This document shows, in pieces, positions 45,023-57,200 of a stretch of DNA of 64,000 nucleotides; positions within the stretch are counted from its first letter, which is position 1, and each line of letters begins with the position of its first letter. The notes beneath the pieces were generated by a model. That model made no database searches and was not told the DNA's origin. It saw nothing but the letters and a program-made list of their open reading frames with translations. This DNA is from Anaeramoeba flamelloides. Its lineage: Eukaryota > Metamonada > Anaeramoebidae. The stretch is from NCBI GenBank assembly GCA_027625915.1, contig JANTQA010000023.1:21824001-21888000 (forward strand). Direction: 5' to 3'. The position numbers and the translations under genes are program-made.

Positions 45023-46269
45023 TGAATAAAATACTTAACTAAATATCGATCCAATTTCAAAGAATTCTCATCATACTGACCAAAAGTTAATTAAAGGACA
45101 TGGTAATTGTATATAAGAAGAAGCTAAATTACCACCACCATTTCTCTTCTTCTATACCTTTTTAATCAAATTTGATCCACAAAGTTGATTTATTTTTTTT
45201 ATTCTCTACTTTTGAATTAAAAAAAAAAAAAAAAATCAAAAATAATAATACTTTTTTTAATTTCCCTTAAAAAAAACCCAAAAAAAGTAAATGATCAAAT
45301 AAAACTGGAAATGAAAATTATTGTAAGATCAATTTTTTTTTCCCTTTGTTCTGAAAAAGAAAAAATTTATATTTCCTTTTATTTCTTATATTATAACAAA
45401 TTTTTTACCTTATTTATAACCATTTCCATCTTTATGATACAATATCAAGTTTTTATTACCAGATATATAAATCTGAAGATTTAATTTCTTTTTTCACATA
45501 ATTTTTTAGGGAAAACCAAAAAAATAATTTATTTAATCTCTCGAAAAATATTTATATTTATTTCATAAGGATAGTTATAAATATAAAAGTTGTAAAGTCA
45601 TTGATAAATTTTATAAAATTATGTTTTTGTTCAAAGATGAATATTTATTTTTTAAAATAAAATTTTCTTGAAGATATTTGGGAATAAAGTTATTTTTAAG
45701 CTCAAAATTCAAAATCAATTTTTTTATTTATAAAAAATGATTTAAAGTAATCTAATGATCTTACGAATAAGATAAAACAATTTCTATAAATTTTTTTTTC
45801 AAAATCCTAAATTTTTTTATACTAATTTTTTTTTCATTTTTTGAAAACCAGAAAAGAATTTTTTTAGAACTCTAAATGATAAAAACATTTTGCTTTCTAG
45901 ATCTAAATTTCAAAAATAAAATGTTTATAAAATCTTATATAATTTGCATTATTTTAATCATATATACCTCAATTAATATTATTGGATGAGAAGTAAATTT
46001 AAAGATAAATCATTAAACATAATAACAAAATATAAAATTTTCAATAGTTGTTGAAAAAAATGAAAATAATTTTCAACAACAACAATGAGATTGAAGAATA
46101 TTTTGGTATATTAAAACAAATACAATTGAACCAAACAAAAAGATTTTAGAATATATCAAAAATCCTAGAATAAATAATTTAATAGGGTTTAAAATAAATA
46201 TTTATTGTCGAATCGAAAATATTAAAAAATACTAACATATATTTAAAAAACAAATAATTTATGGTTTTT
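43718..46269. other. Intergenic; family F copy 2 and a (CATA)n/(TA)n tract
   Basis: 44470-44900 is family F copy 2 (match to 13800-14175 and 62860-63240). A compound (CATA)n(TA)n microsatellite spans 44979-45022. The plus-strand frame at 43952-44170 has no domain and is not supported. The rest is A/T-rich with nothing recognised. Confidence 0.45.
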
Positions 46270-49070
46270 CAAAAAATTGAGAATTTACAATATATTGATG
46301 AAGGAAAATACACTGATTTAAACCCAATTGAAAAAAAAAATTATAAAAAATATCTTATTGTAATTCAAAAAATCTTTAATATTTGGTAAATTAAACCTAC
46401 TGAGAACAATATTGAATATATTAAAAAAAGATCAATTCTATTTAATTAACAAAAAGGAAATGACGAAGTATATTTAAACGAATAGATTTATTTCAATTAA
46501 TTAAAGTTTACCAAGATTATTTTTAAAATTCTATATAAAGTAATTGAAACTTGTTGGGTATTTATTCATAAGCAGCAATTTGGGGTTCAAAAAAAAAATA
46601 TGGTACTCTAATTGTGATAGTAATTATATATATATATATATATATATAATCAAAAAAAAATCAAATAATAAAAATTAAAATGAAATAAAATATATTATAA
46701 TGATTTGTGAGTTAAATATTTTCATTCAATTAGTTTTAAAATAATTATAAAAACAATAAAAAAATTTATTTTAAATAAAATAATCAAAAAATTTTGATTA
46801 AAAAATTATTAAATAGAAGGACTAGGTAAATTCCAAGGAGATCCTTTATCATCTACATTATTTGCTCATATTTCACATTTTCTTTTATTAAAAATAATAC
46901 CATTAAAAAATCATTATCAAATATTTACCAATGCTTTAATTTTAATTATTCAAGGAAAAAAAATACCAACAAAATCAGAAATTAAATTTAATATATTAAA
47001 TAATTGTACAATTTAGATTCAAACCTAATAAATATAAAACAGAAATATCACAGAATTTATCTAAGATTAACTATTTGAGAATAAATTTAGAAAAAAAATT
47101 CACCTTTAATCTCTAATCTGAAAAGGGCAAAAGAAACCTAAAATAATTCTAAACAATTATTTAATAACAATAATTTATAAACAAATAATTCCAAAATTAA
47201 ATTATTTAAATCTTTTAAATTAAGTCAATTGACATATTGGTTGGGAATATAAACTCAATTCCAAAAAATGGGACAGACAAAAAAAAATACATTAATAAAA
47301 ATATACTCACAAATACATGATACTTAAACATTAAAATAATAAAAGACCGGAAAATATTTAAATAATACTATTTATATATTTTATAGTAAATTTAAAATTC
47401 AATTCGAAAAAAAAAAAAAAAAATAAAAAAAAGTGTGCCCCTATTTTTTGGAACACGGTTACCAAAAAATCCATTTTTATTGAAAGAAAAATTAATAAAA
47501 ACTATTAATAGATTCAGCTTGTCTTTTGATAACTAAATCTATCCTTTTAAATATAGAGTTTACTAATTTTCTAAGGTTTCCCAACTCAAAGTATTCCATA
47601 CATTAGTGAAAATTTTAAAAATTCTTCTTCGTTTTTTGCTTACAATTTTTCAGTTTAGTATCCATAAATTCCCAATTGGGTTTAAATTTGTGGAATTGGG
47701 GGTCAAGGGTCCAGAACATTACATCCCCGATTTAAGTAAGTTTGAGTTTTTTTTTTTTTGAAGTATGTGGACAAGTTCCATCCTTTTGGAAAATCCATTT
47801 CAACTCACCATATTCTGAATTAGTGAATTGAATTACCTTTGATTTTTTTGATAATATCATTAATAATACATTCAGTATTCACACTTCCATTAATGATAAT
47901 TAGGTCTGTTTGTAGGCCATGTTCCCTAGCACACCATATCATGATTTTTTTCAAAAAAATTTTTTCTCGATAAAAAAAGAATCTTTTTTCTTTTTGAGAG
48001 AAAAAAAAAAAATTTTTTTTGTGATCAAAATGAAAACTTTTAAAGTTTATTTTAAAGTGATTTTGAGATTTTCTAAAAGTTTTGTAAAAAATTTTAATTT
48101 TTTTTTTCATTTAAAAAAAAAAGAATCCAAAAAAAATCAAAAAAATTATTGAAAATCACAAATCAAAAAATAATGAAAAAAAATGATAAATAATTAACTT
48201 TAAAATTATTTACATTGATTGTTAATATCTAATGTTTCTATTTAAGAGTCAAATATCACTTTTCTGGGAATTAAATTGATTTTGAAGGTGTGCCCCAATT
48301 TTTGGAATTGAGTTTATAATTATCAAAATAAAAACAAGTATAAATTATTTAGATTCCTGGATTAATTAGTTTTATTACCCAAATATGTAAAATAAATAGA
48401 AACATACCAATCCTCATGTACAAAATAGTATTTGAAATGTAAAAATATGATAATTTCAATAAATAAAAAAAAAATTTAAATTCAAAGTTAAATGAAAAAA
48501 TTTATTGCTGAATTATCTGAATAAACTAATAAAATTTAACTCAAAGAATTAAAAATGAAATTAATTGGAATTCAAAGAATTTAAAACTTCTTAAAAACGA
48601 AATTTATAATTATAATTATAATGAGTTGTTAAATTCTACAGCATTTACGAAAAAATATTTTACAATAATTAAAAACAAAAAAAATATTTATTAAGCTAAA
48701 ATATTTAAGTTATCCATCAAATCAAACTATTCTAAAATTCAGAACATTTGCTAACATCTTAAATAATTACTATTATGTAATAAATAAAAACCCAAATAAA
48801 ATTTGTCCTTTAAGTTTAAAATATGAACATAACGAGATAATAGAAAATATTGATCACTTTTGATGGGAGTGTCCTTCCTTTACAAAAGATAGATCGATAT
48901 TTGTAAATAAATTATAGGAATTAATTTTTAATGGAATAATTCTAAAATATAACAGTTTGAAATTATTTTCGTTAATTAATAATTGTGAAATCTCTTGATT
49001 TTACGCTTAAATTATATTTGAGGAAATTTAAGTAAACGGGCACTTGGAGTATAATTTAAACTGCCCTCCC
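46270..49070 (+). mobile_element. Old LINE copy e, split by a Tc1/mariner element
   Basis: Plus-strand, heavily decayed. Reverse-transcriptase pieces appear in order: SLPRLFLKF (as SLPTFFLKL in the 51480-55050 LINE), FQGDPLSSTLFAHISHFLL (motif B, near 46830-46890) and FTNALILIIQG at the catalytic box. The C-terminal zinc-finger region with DHF.WECPSFTK follows near 48850-48890, then the 3' tail with GGGCACTTGGAGTATAATT at 49038-49056. Many stops, non-functional. This copy lacks the family I repeat present in copies a-c. (TA)n at 46625-46648. Confidence 0.75.
47263..48318 (-). mobile_element. Tc1/mariner transposon with decayed transposase
   Basis: About 1.05 kb, with inverted ends AAACTCAATTCCAAAAAATGGG at the left and the complement of CCCCAATTTTTGGAATTGAG at the right, flanked by TA. 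The minus strand keeps transposase signatures of the DDE domain: IMIWCAREHGLQTDLIIINGS with VNTECIINDIIKKIK (47820-47950; as in the MVW...G.LVFIDGN region), then in changing frames CPHTS and NSTNLNPIGNLW (as SPDLNPIENLW). Frameshifts and stops make it inactive. It sits inside LINE copy e, whose sequence continues on both sides. Open frames 47820-48110 and 47919-48152 belong to it. Confidence 0.8.
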
Positions 49071-49769
49071 CAATAAAAAAGAAAAAATAAAAGTACTTAT
49101 TTCGAACTTTAAAGAATAAAAAATTATTACAATAATAGATCTAAATTCCATTGATAAAATTTTGTTAAGCTTCCATCAAAATTTCATTTATTTAACCACC
49201 TGTACTTCAATTAGTTTTATTGGTTAGCATATAAATTGAAATATTAATCAAAGAAAAAAAAAATAAAAAAAAAAATTAGTTTTTTTTCTTTCAAAATCAA
49301 GACTTTCCAACCTAAAAACTAAAAATATGTTTTCCCATTTTCAAGATATAACTTAATTGTTAAAAAAAATAATAGGTTACTTTTTTTAAGTTTTATATTC
49401 AAAGTATGTGAATTTTTGTTTTTCAAAAAATAGACTCAAATTTATAAATTGTTTAGATGAGGTTAACTCATCCATTTCATAAGCCGAAACACAAATTTCG
49501 AAAAAAAATTATTTTTTTTCAAGATCTTTACAGATATTTCATTTTATTTGGAAAAAATATTACTCCCTTAGTGTAGATTTTGGATTAGAAAATTTTCTAA
49601 AAAATACAAAATTATCACAAAAAAGAAAAATAATCAGATAGGCCTAAATTATTTCTGTGCAAATAATGTTAAGATTAAAGCAAAACCAAAAACAAAACGA
49701 ATAATATTTACTAGAATAATTTTATTTTTTATAATGTTTAATTTATATTATTAAATATCGGAAATCAAT
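49071..49769. other. 3' flank of the U2AF gene, nothing recognised
   Basis: A/T-rich intergenic DNA between the old LINE tail and the stop codon of the U2AF large-subunit gene; no ORF or repeat partner seen. Confidence 0.4.
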
Positions 49770-51182
49770 TTAATCTTCATCGCTTTCTTCATCCCATTGA
49801 CCTAATATTATCTCCTTTTTTGGTGATTTTTTATAATTATTTATTAAATTATTATCGTTTTTGTTCTGAATTTGATTTTGAATTTGAGTTTGTTTTTTAA
49901 TTTGAGTTTGAATTTGATTTGTCATTTGATTTGAAATTTGATTTGTCATTTGATTTATATTTTGAGTTTGGGTTTGATTTGGGTTTTGATAAGGATTTTG
50001 ATTTTGATTTTGGTTTTGGTTTTGATAAAGATTGGGCTGTATCGATTGATTTTGATTCGTCAATTGATCTTGATTGATTAATATTTGATTATTTAATTGG
50101 TTGGGTTGTTGATGGATTTGTTGATTCATTGTTGGAGTCATTGATTGAGTATTTGTCTGATTAAATGAATGAATGCCCTGTTGGTTTTGTGGTTGCGTGG
50201 TTTGTTGATTTAAAGGTAACCGATTCATTGGAACATTGAAAGTGTTCTTCTGATTATTACCGTCACCACTAATAATCATATTACTAACATTTCTATTATT
50301 ATTTAAATTATTATTTGAGAATTGAATATTCGAAATTGGATTATTTGATAAATTATTTGGTTTTCTTGAAGAATTATTTAATTGGGGTATCTGGATATTT
50401 AAAGATGTGCCCATGCTATTGTTATTTAAAGTATTCATATTACTTTGGTTATTTAATTGATTAAAATTCAAACGATTAATTTGTTCATGCTTTTTTGATT
50501 CTAACATTAATGCCATTTGATGCTCTTCAACTTTATAACTAAATAAACAATTGCTATGTTTTTCAGATAATTCTTCATATTTTGTTTCCTCACAAAAAGC
50601 TACAACGCATGTTCTCGTGTTATAAATTTGACCGCATAGATGATTCGAAGCATTAACTGATTCATCTAATGTCATGAATTTAACATAAATTTTCGCAAAT
50701 TCTATCTTATCATTTTTTTTATTATCTTCTAATTTTATGTTATCATTATTCACGCGATTGCCATTATACTCTATATTCCCATCACCGCTATTATTATTCA
50801 TTATTCTTGGAGATAAAATTTCTTGAACTCGTCCATAAAGTTTGCAGTGTCTATAAATTTCCTCAATTACTTTTTTCCATGGCTCTTCAAATTCTAATAT
50901 ATCATCAGAAATTATATTATAAAGAATCACGACGTTTGTCGGTGTTACCCCATCAATTTCTTTCGGATCTTTTTTTATTGTACCTAATCCTAATGGTATC
51001 ATTAAATGGAGTATTTTTTCTGGCGACAAATCTTGGTATAATGGTGGCCTTATAATGGTTTTAATTATTGAATAATTTTGTATTAGATCAAAATTTTGAA
51101 CTTGATTAATTACAGATCCTATTTTTGTCATTAAAGACACAGACTTTTCAGAATTTAAACTCTCAACATCCTAGAAATATAT

Positions 51183-51216
<34 letters not shown>

Positions 51217-54200
51217 TGAATCAGATTAAATTAAAGAGAATAAAAGAGAAGTGGATAAAATTTAATATTTTGAGATTGTTTTTTTTTTTATTATTTTAAA
51301 AAGTTTTTTTTTGATTTGTTGTTAGAAATGTGAAACAAAGGAAATATAAAAGACTTTGAAAGTACTAATGAATAGCTTTTAAATAATTAACTGCATTTAT
51401 ACTAAAATAGAATATTTTACTCATTCAGAAAAATTTTTTTCTCGTTTTATCATCAAAACCCCAAAAAAACGACAACCACTTGAAAAAAATTCAATTAAAA
51501 ATTATGAATGAATTTATTATCTTATTAAATATAAAAGAATTCAACACAACAAATAAAAAATTATTAATAAAAAATTTATTAAAATTAATAATTCTTATTG
51601 AATTCAAAAATTGGAAACTAACAAAAATCAACAACTTCCAAATTGAATATTGGATTAAAAAATCTTTTAATTATTCTTATATTTCAATATTTGATAATTA
51701 TAATTACTCCAATTCAAATAACGGAAAAGTAGAAATTTCCAATTTATTAAAAAACACTAATTTATTTATCAAACCAAATTAATAATAATATTGATTACAA
51801 TAATGATAAAAATAAAATAATTTATTTTTCAAACTTTACATATTGTAAAAGTTTAAAAAAGTTACAAAATGTACCAAACAAAAACAAATTGATTTTTATT
51901 CAAAAAAATATTTCAACATTAGAAATATTTAATTTCTTAAATAATTATTGTGTTATTAGATTTTTAAGGAAAGGAAATAATAAACTTGTAATTTGGGAAA
52001 ATCTCGAAAAAATAAAAAACTTTTAAAAGAATATTAATAAATAAAAAAAAAAATATTCCAAATGATTTATATATAAAACATTTTTTTGAAGAACAAAGAA
52101 AGATTATTAATAAAAGGTTCTAAAAAAATGAAAAATAAAAATCAAAAAATAAATATTAATATAACCTCTTTAAATATTTGTGGCTTGAATAATTCAAATA
52201 AAATTTTTAAATTCGAATCTTTTTTATTAAAATGTAATATCGATATTTGTTTAATACAAGAATCCAAAATAACAAAAAAAACCAACTTTCACAAACTATT
52301 TCTCTGTGAATAAAAAATCTTATGGAAATAATGGAAATAAGGGTGGTTTACTAATAATAATAAAAAAAGATATTTCTAGAATTTTTTCGTGAAATATTAA
52401 TTGCTGATTTAGATGTAATGGGAATACAACTTACTGATTTAATCATTATTAATATATATCGGAGAAATGACCGAAATATTGAAATTAATAAAAAAATAAT
52501 AAATATCTTAAGAAAATACCAAAACAATAAAACAATTATTGGTGGTGATTTTAATTTAAATGAAAATAAAATAAAATTATTTGAAAAATTTAATTTTAAA
52601 ATATTTCTTAATAATAAACCAAGTAGAAAACCAAACAATTTGGATTATTTTTTAACAAATTTTAATAATTTAAAACTCAATAAATCAAAGACTATCAAAA
52701 ATTTTATTAGTGATCATAATACAATTATGAATAAATTTGAAATAAACTCAAATTGGGAAATCAATGATATCTATAAAATTAAAGATATTCCAACCTTTCA
52801 AGAAGACTTTCTCCAATTCTTTTCTCGGCAGAATTTTAATTTAAATGAAGAAAATTTTATTTTATTTAAAAAAAAATATAAACAGAAAGAAAGAATAGTA
52901 TTTGATATCAAACAAGATAAATTAAAAATTAATAATTTACTTTATAAATTGTTTGATAAAAATGAAACTTTACATAAAATCAAAAAAATTAATGAATTAA
53001 ATTACTTAAAATTACTTAATCAAATAAATGAAGAATATAATAAAAATAAAAAACTTTTGGAAAACATTAAATAAAATAAGAGAAACTTCTACAAAAAATG
53101 TTTTTAAATAATGAAACCATATTCACAGTGTATAACGATTTTGTAAAATCAATTAGTCAAAAACCTAATACAAATATAATTAATTATATTAAAAAATTTA
53201 AAATTAATAAAAATTCATTAAATCCAATTGACATAAAGGAAATTTTTGATCAAGATAAAATTAAAGAAATAATCAAATTTCAAAAAAAATAAATCAGTTA
53301 AAGAATTTGACAAAATAAATCATTATAAGTTTATAAAAAAACCAACCAATTCAATATTTATTAAATTATAATTATTTTATTAAAACAGTTCAAAATATTT
53401 TTTTAAATTGGATAACAGACGAAACTGAAAAAAGTATAAATTTTATTAAAAAAAAGAAATTTATTATTTATTCATAAATCGGGGGGATGAAGGCGAACCA
53501 TTAAATTATCGACCTATCTCTATAAATCAATCTCTTCCAACATTTTTTTTAAAATTAATATACATTGGAATTCAAGACTCATGGGACTTGATTTCAAAAA
53601 AACAATTTGGATTTAAAAATATTTTGGAACAAGAATTACTGTTTTAAATTTATTAAGAAAATTTAAAAAAAATAAAAAATAAAAATAAAAATACAGAATA
53701 CTTTGTAGTTACTATAGACATACAAAAATGTTTTGACTCTATACAACACTCGTTAATATATCAATCTATTAAAAAATTTATCAAAAATGAAACAATTAAA
53801 AATTGGCTCTTGAGATATTACAAAAAAAGAAGGAATTGGAGTTTATCAAGGAGATCCCTTATCACCAATTCTCTTCGCATTTATATCTCATTTCCTACTA
53901 GAAAAGTTAAAAACTTTAGCTGTTCATGTTCAAATGTATGCAGATGATCTTATTCTTATTATGAAAGGGCCATTAATCTCTCTAAAAATTAATTTAGAAA
54001 GGATTTTTGAAATAATAAAAAGATTCGGGATGAACCCACATAATAAAAAAAACCAAATATAAAAAAAGAATTAAAAGATATTTTTTATCTTGGGATTTGG
54101 TTAGAAAAAAACACGCATCTTGAATATAATTTCAAAAAAGTGGAAAAGTCCTTGGAAACACTTAATCGATTGTTTCAACAAAATAAACTCAACAATGGAG

Positions 54201-57200
54201 TCAAAATAACTTCTTTCAAAGCTCTTATTTTAAGTCAACTTTATTATGGTCTTGAAATATTTGACTTGAAACAAAATGATTTTGAAAGAATTGATAGATT
54301 TATCAATAAAACAGTCACAAATTTCTTACAAATTAATATCCATTCACCTCGATTAATTTATAAAACTGAAGCAAAAATTGATCTCGCTAGATTAAAAAAT
54401 ATACCGAAGAAAATATAAATTGATAGAAAAATTAGATTTCTTAAATTTAAAAAAATTAAAAACAATACTAAATTTTCGAAAATTGGAAAATGAAAATATT
54501 AATTGGCACACTAAGGGATTAAAATTATTAGATTTAGAATTAAAAGTTTTTCGATTAACCGAATTGGAAAATTCACCTAGTTGGAAAGTTCAACAATATC
54601 TAAAAATTATAAACAACAAAATTGCAATTTCAAACAACAAAAATATTTAAACTGGAAAGCTTCAAAAACAATTCTAAAATTTCGAAATTTTACTAATTGT
54701 TTAAATAGGTACTCTTATGTAACAAGTAAAAATAAAAATAAAAATTGTGATTTATGTAAAGAAAAGTTAAATATTGATATCATTGAAGATTTCGATCATT
54801 TTTTATGGGACTGTCCGGCCTATAAAATAAATCGAAAAATCTGGATATCTGAATTTTTTGAAAAAAATAAAAAAATTAATAATATCAGAGATATTATTAA
54901 TAAAAAGAATTCATCATATATATTATCATTAGTAAGTGATAATAAAATTTGTGATTCTTTAACAAAATTTCTAAAAAAAAGTTTAGAAATTAGGGCACAC
55001 AGGAGAAAAGCAATTTTCTCTCTTCAAAAATAAAAAAAAAAAAAAAAAATAAAATAGAATATTTTATTGGTTAATTTTGAATCCTTAAAAAACTCAGATT
55101 AATCCATCTCCCGATATTTTTTTTTTCAGCTTTATAACCTTTTTTATTAATAACATTCGAAAAAATAAAAAAGAATTATAACTATATGCTGCCAAAGTTA
55201 AAATGCTTAATCTTGAACCATCGATTTTTAATGTAAAATTTTCCATATCCATTTATTAAAATTGTAGCAATCAAAAAAAATTAAATTTTTTTTTTTTTTT
55301 TTTTTCATTAAAATTTCAACAATTTTCAATGAAGATTTTTTCCAAGTATGACAGGGTAAAAACTTGCAACATTCTTGCAAAAATGTTCAATTAAATACTA
55401 AAAAGTGTTTAAAATAGAATAACTTACAATTAAATTGTCTGTTATAAAATAAAAAAAAAATTTAAAAAGTGATATTGAAATAAAATTTTTCTTGAATAAT
55501 AATTTTTGCGAAATTGTGAGTTTAAATTTAGAAAATTTTATGTTTTTTCTTTTTTCCTCGCTTGATTGATTTTTCTTTTTATTTGGAAGAAGTCTTTTGG
55601 TTTCTAAGGAGAAAAATTAAGTTGTTGCTAACTTGCTAATATTAAAAGGATAGAAACTAGTTGGTATGAGTAACTTGAAAATAAAAAAGAAATAAAAAAA
55701 TATGAAATTTATCAAGATAAAGCAAACAAATTTGATTCAAAACAAGAAAAAAAATTCAGCTACTTAAAAACCACCTTTCAACTGAACACTCATATTTGAT
55801 TAAAAATTTAAATAAAGGATAAAAGTTTAAATAAAAGTGTCGTGGTTGTGGTTTCACAAGTGTAAATATGGAATGTTGTAAAAAATAGAATTGGTTTTTT
55901 TTTTTTGATTTTCTACCAATTGCCAATTAAAGTAATTTTTTATTTTTGTTGATCTTCTAAATATTTTTTATTTTGATCTTGGTAATTTTTCCTTTTGTTT
56001 TTTTTTAAAAAAAAAATTTTGGAACTTGCCAGATTCCAAAATACCTTTTTTTTCTTAGTATATAAATTGTTAATTTACCATTAGTAATAACCGTGAGTGC
56101 AGTCAAGTGTCATAGAGTGCCTAGTTTTTTTTTTTTTTCCTAAATTAACAAAAACCTAACGGCACTTTTCTTGTAATTTTCTGTTTTATCTATTAAGTGT
56201 TCTAGGTTTTTTTGAGGTTTTCTATTTTATTTCTAAAGTAAAAAAAACCTAACGAAAATCTATTGATTTTCCAAATAAACAAAAAACTCAAGAAAACCTA
56301 AAGTGAAGTGCCGTAGAGTGCCTAGCTTTTCAAGAATTTAAAAGAATGGAGAAAAATCAAAGATTTTACTCAATTCTTTTGAATTCTGGAAAAGCTAACG
56401 GCTGCAAGAGGATCTTTGATCTCTCCCTTCGTCAATAAAAATAAAAATAAAAATTTTTGAAAATTTTATTTTTATTACTTTTTACCTTTTGCAAATATCC
56501 ATTTTTAAGTTGTTTGGGTTTATGTTCCTTTTTGTGTTTCGGGGGGGGGGATAAAAGAAATAAAAAATCATTATTAGAATTGGTGAACTTGTTAATGATT
56601 AGATCTTAATTAAACTGATTTAACTGAAGCGAGATGATGTGATCTGAATTAATCAGGAGTGAAATGAATCAAATCGATTTTTGCGTAGAATATGTCAAGT
56701 GATGCGCATGTAATAAGAGAAAATTGCCGAGTAGGTAACCTGTACTAGTGTTTAAAGAAAACCAGATTTGTGAACCAACAAAATAAGGTATTTCCAATAA
56801 AGAATTACTGATTTTTGTTTTACATTTTATAAAAAATCCTCTTTGTTAGTGGGGTCTATTCTTAAATTGGCTATACCAAATTAAGTGAATTATTAATACC
56901 AATTGAATCAATATCTTATGTATTAATTTCAAAATATGCACGTAAATATATTTTCAAAAAATGAAAAAAACAAATTCTACTTTTTTTTGGAAGAAAACAA
57001 TTTACGGCCAATTTCAATAAAAAAAAGAAAAATATGAAAAAGATATACAAATAATTTTTTAAATAATAAAATACAGTTCTAAGTTTTTCCTTATATTGGG
57101 AATTTTGTCAATATTAAACCACACATTGGAAAACGATTTTTTTTTGATTAAAAAGAAGAAAATATCACTTATTTTCACAGCGAAAAAATATCATATCAAA

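Noticed and set aside
49770-51140. A separate Asn/Gln-rich RNA-binding protein gene
   Set aside because: The sequence upstream to 51170 stays in frame to an AG acceptor in the phase needed by the RRM1-RRM2 exon, and the domain is the third RRM expected of U2AF65.
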